NCBI RefSeq assembly: GCF_002846575.1
Contig: NZ_PJND01000007.1
Location: 620,001 to 684,000, forward strand
Direction of reading: 5' to 3'
Source: Flavobacterium lindanitolerans
GTDB lineage: Bacteria; Bacteroidota; Bacteroidia; Flavobacteriales; Flavobacteriaceae
Length of the DNA stretch: 64,000 nt
Made by a program: the position numbers and the translations under genes. Positions 33,028-42,948 of the stretch are shown here, piece by piece (the first letter of the stretch is position 1; each line of letters begins with the position of its first letter). Below the pieces are notes generated by a model. That model had not been told where the DNA came from. It worked only from the letters and a program-made list of their open reading frames with translations, and did no database searches.

Positions 33028-36000
33028 ATGAAAAAAATTACGTTATTACTTCTTACCTTTTTCATCTCTCTTGTCGCCTATGGGCAAGGCTTGACAGAGA
33101 ATTTTGATGGAGGTACGACACTCCCTGCTGGCTGGTCCCAGTTCAATAACGGGCAAGGTACACAGCAAAGGGTTTGGACAATCAACACGAATCCAACTTT
33201 TTCCGTGTCTCCTAGCAATTCTGCTTTTATACAGAATTACCAGATTGGAATGGGGAACACGTCGAGAGACTGGTTAATCACCACTCGGGTTACCCTGCCT
33301 GAAAATGCCCAACTTCAATTTTTAACCAGGGGTTTCCTGAATGACAATCAAGGAACTGTCTATGAGATCAGGGTTTCAAGGGATGCTAATCCGGCAACTG
33401 CATCGGCTTACACTTTAGCAGAAGACTGGACAGAACCTGAATTAAATCCTAACGGGATTTATGAAGACAATGGTACAACACCACGTTGGGATGAAAAAAC
33501 AGTTAACCTGAAAGCATTGGGCTACAATGCCGGCGAACAGGTTTATATTGCTTTTGTCCGCGTCTTTACACAGCCAACAGCTTCTTTGGGAGGTGACCGT
33601 TGGTATGTTGATGATGTGCGTGTTTCTAAAAAATGTGACATGCCTGGTAACATGCAGGCACCTACCATTAATATGACGAATGCATTGCTTACTTGGGTGA
33701 CTCCGGCAGGTGGTGCAACTACATGGGAAATTGTTGTCGTTCCTGAAACGATGACTTTAGATCAAGGTATTGCTGCAGGTCTTTTGTTTACTTACAGTGG
33801 TCCTATGCCGTCTTATAATACCGCAACAAACTATACATTAAATCCTGACACTAATTATAAATATTATGTAAGAGCGGTTTGTTCTCCAAGTAATAAGAGT
33901 GACTGGACAGCACCGTATTTCTTTGCGACGGCTGCTTTGGGAGAAACCTGTACGGATCCTATTGTGATTCCGGGCATACCGTATTCTACCAATAATCATA
34001 CGACCAACTCAAATGACAGAACTGATGTTGCGCAAGGAACCGGTTGTGGTGCAGTGCCAACAACTACAAACTATATGACAGGTAACGAAGTGTTTTATAC
34101 TTTCGTGGCTCCTGAAACCGGAGATGTTCGAATTGAAATGACACCAACCGGACCAAACTCAGCATTATTTGTATACAACAGTTGTGCTAACGTAGGAGTG
34201 AGCTGTATTACGGGTGTGGCAAACACCGGAAGTGGTACAAGAATAATTCCTGCTTTGGCAGTAACACAAGGACAGACATATATTATTGTTATTTCTTCAA
34301 CCAGCGCTACACAGACAGTAGGCTACTACTTAGAGTTACAATATGTAACTTGTCCGGAGCCAACCAACTTGAGCGCGCCGGTTGTTAATCAGACAGGGGT
34401 TACTTTAGCATGGGATAATCCTAACCCTGCTTATGCAACATGGGAAGTGGCTATTCAACCGGCAGGAGCTTCTATTCCTGGGCCTGGTGTTTCAGGAACT
34501 CAGGTAACGACAAATAGAGATTTTACTACCACAGTTGACGGAACCCCAATTGTGGGTTCTACTGCTTACCAATATTGGGTAAGAGCATTGTGTGTGGAAG
34601 GTGGTACGACTTATAGCCCATGGGCAGGTCCGTTCGAATTCTTCACACCTATATGTGATGCTACTTTACCAAACGCACAGTGCGTTCATAATTTCAGGCT
34701 AACCGGTACTAACGGATGGCAGGGCGCTATTATGCATGTCAGACAAAACGGTATTACTGTAAAAGTATTAGGGCCTCAATTCACTTCAGGTACTTCCTTA
34801 GTAGTTCCGGTACCTTTGTGTAACGGTATTCCTTTTGAACTGGTTTGGGTATCTGGTGGTACAGCACAGGCTAGTGTAGGAATCGTTGTCCAAAACTCTT
34901 TCGGACAATTATTATATCAAAAAACAGCTGGAACCGGAGCACCGGGCACTACGCCATTACATACAGAAATGGTAGATTGTGAATTCCCGAAATGTCCTCC
35001 TCCAATCAACCTTGGAGCGACAGGAATTACAGCAAGTGGTGCTACTCTAACATGGACACCGGCTTCACTTCCTTCAGGACCAACTACGGAATGGGAAATT
35101 TATCTGGCACCACAGGCAACTGCTGTGGCACCTGGAAACGATGATCCAATCAATTTAGCGAACACTACAACAGTTCGTCCTAATCCAAGAACCGGATTGA
35201 TTTCAGATACTCAGTATGTATTCTATATCAGAACGGTATGTGGAACAAACAGGGCAAGTACATGGGTAGGTCCGTTTACTTTCAGAACGGCCGTATCTTG
35301 TGGTATTCCTACTGCCCTCGGCGTAAGAAACCCTCAGACAACAAGTGCTGATTTATTCTGGACGCAGCCTGCATTAGGAGGCGCTTCAGCATGGCAGGTA
35401 GTAGTTCAGGCACCGGGATCAGGAGCTCCAACCTATGATGATGCCAGAGCTGTGAATTTAGCAAACGGCGGAACATATGGAACGGGTGGAGCAGGCTCTG
35501 CCTTAACTCCGGCTACCCAATATGAATATTATGTAAGAGCGGTTTGTTCAACTTCTCCTCTAGATGTTAGCCGTTGGGTAGGACCATTCCTGTTCAACAC
35601 TGCTTGCGATCCGTTACCGGTTCCTTATTCTGAAGGATTCAACAGTACTTCAACAAGAGAACTTTGCTGGTCTGTATTGAGTGTTTTGGGTACCAATACC
35701 TGGAACATGAACGATACGGCAACTCCTTCTGAAGGAAACGAAGTAGCTACTTTTACGCCTAATAACGGCACCAATAATGACGACTGGTTGATTTCGCCAA
35801 CATTAGATTTAAGACCAAACTACAGATTGCGTTATAAATATAAAGTAGCCAGTGCTACTGCGGCAAATACACTTCAAGTTGTAATTACAAATGAAAATAA
35901 TGTTGGTATTGCTCCGTCAGAATTTAACACAGCAACTCCATTATGGACAGGTACACTGACAAATACGACTTATCAGGAGCGTATCATTAATCTTGTTGGT

Positions 36001-39000
36001 CGCGGTGATCTTACCACTAATGGGGATTTGGTAAACATTGCTTTCCGTGTTCCACCAACAGTAAACAACGCAAACAAAATCTTTATTGATGATGTAGTGT
36101 TTGAGCCAATTCCTGCATGTCCGGATCCTATGGATTTAGGGATAGTGACGAACAGTATCACTTCAACTTCTGCACAAATATTCTGGACACCAGGATATCA
36201 GGAGACACAATGGCAGGTAGCAGTTCAGCCAATCGGAACAGGAGTTCCGGCAGCTAACTTTAATGGGGCTGTTACTACAAACAACGTAAACTTCCTGGCA
36301 AACACAAATACTGTTAACGGTACTCCGTTACAGCCAGGAAACCAATATGAAGTATATGTAAGAGCAATCTGTGCTGATCCAAATGTAAGCCAGTGGGTTG
36401 GACCAATCGTGTTCAGAACACTTCTTTGCGAAACAGCAGATTTATGTGCTTATACTTTCACAATGACAGATACTGCATCTAACGGATGGGGTACAGGAGT
36501 TTCGATGAACATTATCCAAAACGGATTGGTTATCGCTACTTTAACGGGTCCTGCTAACGGACAGGCTTCAGCTACACAAGTGGTTAACTTCTGTCCTGGA
36601 GTACAATTTGAAGTATTCTGGAATCCAAGTACAGCCAGTACGGCAAACCTGGCTCAGGTTGGTTTGACAATTACAAACTTCTATAATGAAGTAGTATTTA
36701 CTAAACCTGCCGGAACCGGAAGACCAAACAGTAGATTGTACAGAGGGATGCCTTTCTGTTCCACAATTACATGTCCTTATCCAACCAACTTATCCGTTGA
36801 GCAAACTTCACCGGTTTCCGCAAACCTTACCTGGTCACCGGGAGGAACGGAGCAGGCATGGGAGTATGTATTCCAGCCGGCTGGAGGTAACTATCCTGGA
36901 AACTTGCCTGGACAGCGTGTAAGCGTGCCTCATGCTAACATTACCGGATTGTCGCAAGCTACAGCATATGAATATTATGTAAGAGCAATTTGCGGACCGG
37001 ATAACGTAAGCTACTGGGCCGGACCATATGAATTTACAATTTATAACTCACCAGGTTGTATTGGTGTAGATATCGAAGGTATTACAATGTCTGTAGGTGA
37101 AGAAAAACTTCTTTGTCCAAATGACAACTGTATTGACCTGACTGCAAGTTATTTCCAGACACAGGCTACTAACAGATATCGTGTTGAGCGTATCGACTAT
37201 GCTCCGCCATTCCCTTACACTGCGGGACCTGGAAGTATTACAGTTCCGGTAAACGTGGATGATGACTGGTCACCACTTATTGACCTGACATTACTTAGTG
37301 ATTCTACAGGAAACAGCAGACCGTTTAATTTCTGTTTCTTTGGAGATTCATACAGCAAACTGTTAGTTACGGATAACGGTGCTATTACATTCAGTATTTC
37401 TGGACCACAAGGAAACGGAGGTATGTATGCGCCTGCACCGGAACCAGGATATGATAATGCAGGATGGACAATGGCTCCAAACAGACAAATACCAAGTATT
37501 CCTGCCATGAATGCGCCAACACAATTGCCATACCGAAATTCTATTTCAGGAGTACTACAGGATTTGGATCCAAGACCAGGAAATTCACCGGCAGATGCTT
37601 CTATCAACTATACGGTTCTTGGTACGGCTCCATGTAGGGCTTTCGTTTTGAATATTTATAAAATGGCTTCTTATAACTGTAATAGTCAATTGCAGACCAG
37701 CCAGATTGTATTGTATGAAGGAAGTAACATGATTGACGTTTACGTTGAAAGCAGAACTCCTTGTAACAGTCATAACCAGGGGCTTGGTGTTATTGGTATC
37801 CAGGGAGATACAAATACAGAATTTGCTGTTCCACCAGGAAGAAACGTAGGTGCTTGGACAGCCAGTAATGAAGCCTGGAGGTTTATTCCGGACGGAGATT
37901 TGTCTAACGTAGTTTTCAAATGGCTTAAAAATGGTGAATTCTATAGTAATGACTTGAGCATTAATGTTTGTGCTGATGATGTTGAATTAATGCAGGCTGT
38001 AGCTCTATACGACAAGTGTGATGGAACTACTACTGAAAGAAAAGCTGAAGTAACCCTGAAAGTGGATCAATTCCCAATCAATGAGCCAAATGATTTACTG
38101 GCTTGTACAGGAACTACAACTTCATTTAACGTAACGGAAAATACAGCCGTAATTCTTGATGGTGTTGATAATTCTGATGATTATGAAATTTCTTACTACC
38201 TGACTCAGCCAGAAGCTGAAGACGGATCTACACCGGGAGTTACTTCTGTTATTTCTACAGTTGTTGCTCCTATTTATGTAAGAATCGAGAAAATTTCAAC
38301 AGGATGTTTCGTTACAAGAGAATTTAATGTTGATCCAACTGCTCCACTACCGGCATTTACAGTAACAGGAGACACAATACTTTGTGAAGGAGATTCTACT
38401 ACTCTTACAGTTGAGGCAACTAACTTTAATGTGGCTGATGCTGTTTTTGAATGGACATTGCCTGATGGAACTGTTTCCAGCCAGACAGGATCTACATTCA
38501 ATATTGCTGCAGCGACAGCTGCTGATGGTGGAACTTATAGTGTAAAAGTGACAGCAGGCTGTGATGAGACGCTAGAGTTTACTGTACAGGTGAATCAAAT
38601 CGATACGGATTTCACATACCCAACACCGGTTTGTCCTTCAGGTACAATTAGTCCGACAGCGGTAACCGCTGCAACATTTACTGCAGGCGGAAGCTATACA
38701 ATTTCTCCGGCATTGCCAATTGATCCTGCTACAGGAACAATTACTCTTGACGGAGCTACTGCTGGTGACTATACCGTTACGTATACAGTAACTCCTGCAA
38801 TTACAAACTGTACGGATGATAAGACAGGTCAGTTTACAATAACTATTGCAGGTACTACTATTGTACCGGTAGTTACATTCAACTATACAACACCAGTTTG
38901 TAAGAGTGCAACGACAAACCCAACACCTAATTTAGGAGCAGGTTTTGCAACAGGTGGAGTATTCTCGTCAACAGATGCTAACGTTTCTGTAAATCCGGCA

Positions 39001-39912
39001 ACAGGAGAAATCAACCTTGCCAATACACAACCAGGTACTTACACGATTAATTATTTATTGGATGCTATTCCTGCAGAATGTAAAGCAGGAGGAACATTTG
39101 ATGCAACTATCGTAATTACCAACTCTATTACACCGGTAACAGATTTCAGTTATGCGGATGATAGTTTCTGTTCAGGCGCTACGCTTCCAGGACAATTACC
39201 AACAGGTGCTTTTGAACCGGGCGGACAGTTTACGGTTGAACCTAGCACGGGATTGAATGTGAATCCTACAACGGGTGAATTTATGGCAGGTACAAGTACA
39301 CCAGGTACTTATGTGATTAAGTATATAATTCCGGCTGACCCTGCAATTTGCAGAAGCAGATCTGAATCTTCATATACTGTGACTATTGAGAGCACATTCG
39401 AAATTACTGTTACTGACGAATGTAGAAACAATGAGTATGTTCTTATTGCTGAGCCTTCTGATCCAAGCTATACCTTCGTATGGAAAGATGCTTTAGGAGC
39501 TCCGGTTGGAACAAACAGCAACATCTTTAATGTTTCGCAATATGTCGCCAATCTTTCGGGAGAAGTTCAGTATCCATTGAACTTTACGGTGACAATCAGT
39601 ACAGCTACTGGATGTTTGAACGTAAAACCTGTTGTTGTAGAAAGTACTTTCTGTGACATTCAAAAAGGTATTTCGCCAAACAACGATGGTAAAAATGATT
39701 ATTTTGACCTTGCCGGTTTCAATGTGAAGAAATTGACTATCTTTAACCGCTATGGGACAGAAGTATACAGTCGTACCAACTACACGAACGAATGGAGAGG
39801 CCAATCTAGCAAAGACAAAGAATTGCCTGACGGAACCTACTATTATGTGATAGAGCGTAGCGGTGTACCTTCTAAAACAGGATGGATTCAAATCAATAGA
39901 CAAACAAAATAG
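33028..39912 (+). CDS. large T9SS-secreted multidomain adhesin with gliding-type C-terminal domain
   Basis: A 2294-aa surface protein. Signal peptide 1-20 (ends AYGQ). A choice-of-anchor J/MAM-like domain covers about 21-205 and recurs near 865-1035 (NDDWLISPTLDL, IFIDDVVFE). Fibronectin type III-like domains recur between, marked by repeated YEYYVRAVC motifs and W..WVGPF. A probable pre-peptidase-like domain lies near 305-440. Two related modules with NGWxG...MxxxQNG occur near 555-655 and 1135-1250. Ig-like modules follow, then three tandem 90-100 aa repeats (about 1850-2130) with the pattern PVC...G...G..F....TG.I. The last 81 residues (from GISPNNDGKNDYF, about 2214) are the type B T9SS/gliding C-terminal domain. 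It precedes PorP/SprF and OmpA genes, like known SprB-type modules. Probably an adhesin; ligand unknown. Confidence 0.92.
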   Translation: MKKITLLLLTFFISLVAYGQGLTENFDGGTTLPAGWSQFNNGQGTQQRVWTINTNPTFSVSPSNSAFIQNYQIGMGNTSRDWLITTRVTLPENAQLQFLTRGFLNDNQGTVYEIRVSRDANPATASAYTLAEDWTEPELNPNGIYEDNGTTPRWDEKTVNLKALGYNAGEQVYIAFVRVFTQPTASLGGDRWYVDDVRVSKKCDMPGNMQAPTINMTNALLTWVTPAGGATTWEIVVVPETMTLDQGIAAGLLFTYSGPMPSYNTATNYTLNPDTNYKYYVRAVCSPSNKSDWTAPYFFATAALGETCTDPIVIPGIPYSTNNHTTNSNDRTDVAQGTGCGAVPTTTNYMTGNEVFYTFVAPETGDVRIEMTPTGPNSALFVYNSCANVGVSCITGVANTGSGTRIIPALAVTQGQTYIIVISSTSATQTVGYYLELQYVTCPEPTNLSAPVVNQTGVTLAWDNPNPAYATWEVAIQPAGASIPGPGVSGTQVTTNRDFTTTVDGTPIVGSTAYQYWVRALCVEGGTTYSPWAGPFEFFTPICDATLPNAQCVHNFRLTGTNGWQGAIMHVRQNGITVKVLGPQFTSGTSLVVPVPLCNGIPFELVWVSGGTAQASVGIVVQNSFGQLLYQKTAGTGAPGTTPLHTEMVDCEFPKCPPPINLGATGITASGATLTWTPASLPSGPTTEWEIYLAPQATAVAPGNDDPINLANTTTVRPNPRTGLISDTQYVFYIRTVCGTNRASTWVGPFTFRTAVSCGIPTALGVRNPQTTSADLFWTQPALGGASAWQVVVQAPGSGAPTYDDARAVNLANGGTYGTGGAGSALTPATQYEYYVRAVCSTSPLDVSRWVGPFLFNTACDPLPVPYSEGFNSTSTRELCWSVLSVLGTNTWNMNDTATPSEGNEVATFTPNNGTNNDDWLISPTLDLRPNYRLRYKYKVASATAANTLQVVITNENNVGIAPSEFNTATPLWTGTLTNTTYQERIINLVGRGDLTTNGDLVNIAFRVPPTVNNANKIFIDDVVFEPIPACPDPMDLGIVTNSITSTSAQIFWTPGYQETQWQVAVQPIGTGVPAANFNGAVTTNNVNFLANTNTVNGTPLQPGNQYEVYVRAICADPNVSQWVGPIVFRTLLCETADLCAYTFTMTDTASNGWGTGVSMNIIQNGLVIATLTGPANGQASATQVVNFCPGVQFEVFWNPSTASTANLAQVGLTITNFYNEVVFTKPAGTGRPNSRLYRGMPFCSTITCPYPTNLSVEQTSPVSANLTWSPGGTEQAWEYVFQPAGGNYPGNLPGQRVSVPHANITGLSQATAYEYYVRAICGPDNVSYWAGPYEFTIYNSPGCIGVDIEGITMSVGEEKLLCPNDNCIDLTASYFQTQATNRYRVERIDYAPPFPYTAGPGSITVPVNVDDDWSPLIDLTLLSDSTGNSRPFNFCFFGDSYSKLLVTDNGAITFSISGPQGNGGMYAPAPEPGYDNAGWTMAPNRQIPSIPAMNAPTQLPYRNSISGVLQDLDPRPGNSPADASINYTVLGTAPCRAFVLNIYKMASYNCNSQLQTSQIVLYEGSNMIDVYVESRTPCNSHNQGLGVIGIQGDTNTEFAVPPGRNVGAWTASNEAWRFIPDGDLSNVVFKWLKNGEFYSNDLSINVCADDVELMQAVALYDKCDGTTTERKAEVTLKVDQFPINEPNDLLACTGTTTSFNVTENTAVILDGVDNSDDYEISYYLTQPEAEDGSTPGVTSVISTVVAPIYVRIEKISTGCFVTREFNVDPTAPLPAFTVTGDTILCEGDSTTLTVEATNFNVADAVFEWTLPDGTVSSQTGSTFNIAAATAADGGTYSVKVTAGCDETLEFTVQVNQIDTDFTYPTPVCPSGTISPTAVTAATFTAGGSYTISPALPIDPATGTITLDGATAGDYTVTYTVTPAITNCTDDKTGQFTITIAGTTIVPVVTFNYTTPVCKSATTNPTPNLGAGFATGGVFSSTDANVSVNPATGEINLANTQPGTYTINYLLDAIPAECKAGGTFDATIVITNSITPVTDFSYADDSFCSGATLPGQLPTGAFEPGGQFTVEPSTGLNVNPTTGEFMAGTSTPGTYVIKYIIPADPAICRSRSESSYTVTIESTFEITVTDECRNNEYVLIAEPSDPSYTFVWKDALGAPVGTNSNIFNVSQYVANLSGEVQYPLNFTVTISTATGCLNVKPVVVESTFCDIQKGISPNNDGKNDYFDLAGFNVKKLTIFNRYGTEVYSRTNYTNEWRGQSSKDKELPDGTYYYVIERSGVPSKTGWIQINRQTK

Positions 39913-39920
39913 ATATGTCA

Positions 39921-39952
39921 AAAACACTGCCTGCTATGGTAGGCAGTGTTTT
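39921..39952 (+). terminator. terminator or attenuator hairpin after the adhesin gene
   Basis: AAAACACTGCCT (39921-39932) pairs with AGGCAGTGTTTT (39941-39952) around an eight-nt loop. The T run is only four nt, so read-through into the next two genes is likely; it may lower their dose relative to the adhesin. Confidence 0.7.
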
Positions 39953-39975
39953 GATACTATAAAAAAATCAAACCA

Positions 39976-40908
39976 ATGAAGAAAATACTTTTCACCGCAC
40001 TGATAACACTGTCGGTTTTTGTTGATGTTGAAGCGCAGCAAGATCCGCATTATACGCAGTACATGTATAATATGAACGTGATCAATCCAGCCTATGCGGG
40101 TTCAAAAGAAAACTTATCTTTTGGATTATTGTATAGACAGCAATGGGAAGGAATCGAAGACGCTCCAAGAACGTTTACTTTTTCAGGACACTCTCCTGCC
40201 GGAAAAAACGTAGGTTTAGGTTTGTCTGTGATTTCTGACGAAATTGGTCCTGTTAAAGAACAAAACGTTTATGGGGATTTCTCCTATACATTAAATCTTG
40301 GTGGAGAGCACCGCTTAGCCTTGGGTATTAAAGCAGGTGCCACTTTCCAAAAAATAGGCTTGTTTTCAGATATTAATGGGTCGTTACCAGATCCGACTGA
40401 TGAGGCATTCTCAGAAGATAGTAACAATACATATTTCAATATCGGAACAGGTTTTTTCTATTACACTAATAATTATTATATCGCTTTATCGGTTCCAAAC
40501 ATGCTCAAATCAAAGCATTTGAATGTTAGGAGAGATGGTCAGGAAAGATATTATGGTGAGGAAACACAACACTACTTCTTAACGGGAGGTTATGTGTTCC
40601 AATTGACAGATAACATCAAATTCAAACCGTTTGCAATGGTGAAGTCAGCTTTTGATGCACCAACATCATTTGACGTTTCGACTAACTTTTTATTCAATGA
40701 AAAGTTTGAGATTGGTGCAACTTACAGACTGGATGACTCTTTTGGAGGAATGGTTAATTATGCAATTACTCCAAACCTAAGAGTAGGTTATGCTTATGAC
40801 AGAATTATTTCTGACCTGAAAGTTACAACTCCGGCTTCTCACGAGGTTATCCTGTTATTTGATTTGAATTTCCCGAAAAAGGTATCACGTTCACCAAGAT
40901 ATTTCTAA
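39976..40908 (+). CDS. PorP/SprF family type IX secretion membrane protein
   Basis: A 310-aa outer-membrane beta-barrel protein of the PorP/SprF family. The signal peptide ends at VEAQ and is followed by the diagnostic QDPHYTQYMYNMNVINPAYAGSKE. The family assists secretion or surface attachment of type B C-terminal-domain proteins through T9SS. The preceding gene encodes such a protein, so it is most likely the dedicated partner of that adhesin. 19 nt before the OmpA/PD40 gene. Confidence 0.92.
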   Translation: MKKILFTALITLSVFVDVEAQQDPHYTQYMYNMNVINPAYAGSKENLSFGLLYRQQWEGIEDAPRTFTFSGHSPAGKNVGLGLSVISDEIGPVKEQNVYGDFSYTLNLGGEHRLALGIKAGATFQKIGLFSDINGSLPDPTDEAFSEDSNNTYFNIGTGFFYYTNNYYIALSVPNMLKSKHLNVRRDGQERYYGEETQHYFLTGGYVFQLTDNIKFKPFAMVKSAFDAPTSFDVSTNFLFNEKFEIGATYRLDDSFGGMVNYAITPNLRVGYAYDRIISDLKVTTPASHEVILLFDLNFPKKVSRSPRYF

Positions 40909-40927
40909 CCTAAAAGCGACCTAGACA

Positions 40928-42799
40928 ATGAAAAATTTATATATTACATTAAGTTTTGTGATCGCTAGTATGACACTATCAGCACAAAATAAAGATACCG
41001 AAAAGGCCGACAAACTATTCAACAGATTTGAATATGTTGATGCTTCTAACGAATACCTGAAGCTAGTAGACAAAGGTAAGGCTGATAATTATGTTTATAA
41101 GCAGCTAGCCGATAGCTATTATAATGTTTTTAATACAAAGGAAGCTATCAAGTGGTATGCTAAAGCAACTCAGGAAAAGCAAGATGCTGAAACCTATTAC
41201 AGATATGCACAAATGCTAAAAGCAGAAGGGAAGTATGAAGAGTCCAATGTGCAAATGCAGAAATTTGCAGGCATGGCTCCAAATGACCAGAGAGCTGTAG
41301 CATTTAAGCAAGATCCTAATTATCTTCCAAAACTGAAAAGCCAAACCAAATTGTATGATGAAAAGTCATTAGATATTAACAGTGACCAGTCTGATTTTGG
41401 TGCTGTATTGACAAATGACAATACATTGTATTTTGCGAGTGCCAGAAATAAGTCAAGAAAAACTTATGGCTGGAATGAAGAGCCGTTCCTGGATCTTTAC
41501 AAAGCAACATACAATGCTAATGGAACATTCAGCGAGCCTGTAACGGTTTCTGAAATCAATACAAAATTCCACGATGGCCCGGCTTCAATTACTGCTGATG
41601 GAAATACAATGTATTTTGCCAGCGAAAGTTTTAAAGAAGGTGACTTCGAAAAAGACAAATCGAAAAAGCTTAAATTCGGACAGGTTTATTTGTTCAAAGC
41701 AACTAAAGAAGGCGATAAATGGGGTAATGTAAAAGCACTTCCATTTAACAGCAAGGAATATTCTGTAAGCAATCCAAGTATCAGCAAAGACGGTAAAACA
41801 CTTTACTTCTCTTCTAACATGCCAGGGTCTCTTGGTGGAAATGATATCTGGAAAGTAGCTGTTAACGCTGATGGAAGCTTTGGAACTCCTGAGAATTTGG
41901 GAACTAAAGTAAACACAGAAGGTAATGAAAGTTTCCCTTTCATTACAGATGACAACAAATTGTTCTTTGCTTCAGACGGAAGAAAAGGTTTTGGAGGCTT
42001 GGATGTTTTCCTAATCGATTTCAACAAAAAGACTGATGCAATAAACGTTGGAGCTCCGGTAAATACATCAAAAGATGATTTTGCGTTTACATTTAACACC
42101 GCTAAAAATATCGGTTTCTTCTCAAGTAACAGAACAGGTAATGACAATATCTATCAGGCAACTCCGGTTTGCGGCGTAGAAGTTGTTACTATTGTTAGAG
42201 ATGCTAAAACAGGAGCTATTTTGTCTGATGCTAGAGTTGCTATTCTTGACGATAAGAAAAATGTTATCGAAACAAGAACTACAGCTGCAGACGGACAAGT
42301 GGTTTACAGTGTAGATTGTAACAGAGCTTATACACTTCAGGTGGCAAAAGACGGTTACGAAAGCAATGTATTTCCGGTTGCCAAAACTAACGGAGGAATC
42401 GTAAACGTGAATGCTGACCTGCAGCCAATCGATGTGATTGTTACTCCAACAGAAATTGTCTTGAAAGAGATTTTCTTCGAGTTTAACAAGAGCAACATCA
42501 CACAGGAAGGTGCATTTGAGCTAGACAAGCTTGTTCAGGTTATGAAAAACAACGACCAGATGGTTATTATGGTTAAGAGTCACACCGATAACAGAGGTAG
42601 CGATGCTTACAACATGAACCTTTCTGACAGAAGAGCAAAATCAACTGTTCAGTATGTTATTTCTAAAGGAATCGACAAATCCAGAATTTCTGGAAAAGGT
42701 TATGGCGAAAGCGAGCCTAAAGTGGATTGCAAAGAAAACTGTACAGAAGAAGATCATGCTAAAAACAGAAGAAGTGAATTCTTGATTATCAAGAGATAA
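40928..42799 (+). CDS. OmpA-family protein with TPR and PD40 repeats
   Basis: A 623-aa protein. Signal peptide ends at LSAQ. Residues about 20-120 are TPR-like helices (AIKWYAKATQEK). About 125-415 hold PD40/WD40-like beta-propeller repeats (TLYFSSNMPGSLGGNDIWK, LFFASDGRKGFGGLDVF). About 420-495 is a carboxypeptidase-regulatory-like domain. The C-terminal about 110 residues are an OmpA peptidoglycan-binding domain (IFFEFNKSNIT, SHTDNRGSDAYNMNLSDRRA, NRRSEF). This is the architecture found beside PorP/SprF genes in Bacteroidota, where it links the outer-membrane complex to the cell wall. Ends at a strong terminator. Confidence 0.92.
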   Translation: MKNLYITLSFVIASMTLSAQNKDTEKADKLFNRFEYVDASNEYLKLVDKGKADNYVYKQLADSYYNVFNTKEAIKWYAKATQEKQDAETYYRYAQMLKAEGKYEESNVQMQKFAGMAPNDQRAVAFKQDPNYLPKLKSQTKLYDEKSLDINSDQSDFGAVLTNDNTLYFASARNKSRKTYGWNEEPFLDLYKATYNANGTFSEPVTVSEINTKFHDGPASITADGNTMYFASESFKEGDFEKDKSKKLKFGQVYLFKATKEGDKWGNVKALPFNSKEYSVSNPSISKDGKTLYFSSNMPGSLGGNDIWKVAVNADGSFGTPENLGTKVNTEGNESFPFITDDNKLFFASDGRKGFGGLDVFLIDFNKKTDAINVGAPVNTSKDDFAFTFNTAKNIGFFSSNRTGNDNIYQATPVCGVEVVTIVRDAKTGAILSDARVAILDDKKNVIETRTTAADGQVVYSVDCNRAYTLQVAKDGYESNVFPVAKTNGGIVNVNADLQPIDVIVTPTEIVLKEIFFEFNKSNITQEGAFELDKLVQVMKNNDQMVIMVKSHTDNRGSDAYNMNLSDRRAKSTVQYVISKGIDKSRISGKGYGESEPKVDCKENCTEEDHAKNRRSEFLIIKR

Positions 42800-42815
42800 T
42801 TTCTAAAGTCAATAG

Positions 42816-42848
42816 AAAAAAGGGTTGCTGAAAGGCAACCCTTTTTTT
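42816..42848 (+). terminator. terminator of the adhesin module
   Basis: AAAAAAGGGTTGC (42816-42828) pairs with GCAACCCTTTTTTT (42835-42848), with a T7 tail, 17 nt after the OmpA-family gene. Confidence 0.9.
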
Positions 42849-42850
42849 AT

Positions 42851-42948
42851 AGTTTATAGTTTATAGTTTATAGTTGAAAGTTGAAAGTTTATAGTTTATA
42901 GTTTATAGTTGAAAGTTGAAAGTTGAAAGTTGAAAGTGGAAAGTGGAA
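42851..42948 (+). repeat. tandem array of fourteen 7-bp repeats
   Basis: Fourteen uninterrupted heptamers start right after the terminator. Using A for AGTTTAT, B for AGTTGAA and C for AGTGGAA, the order is AAABBAAABBBBCC. The unit is the same family as the inverted array at 29695-29814. The ordered blocks (A3B2 then A3B4C2) suggest growth by slippage or unequal crossover. Confidence 0.95.

Noticed and set aside
42851..42948. Possible CRISPR or tandem coding repeat
   Set aside because: Units are 7 bp, contiguous, with no spacers; no cas genes in the window, and no open protein frame through the array.
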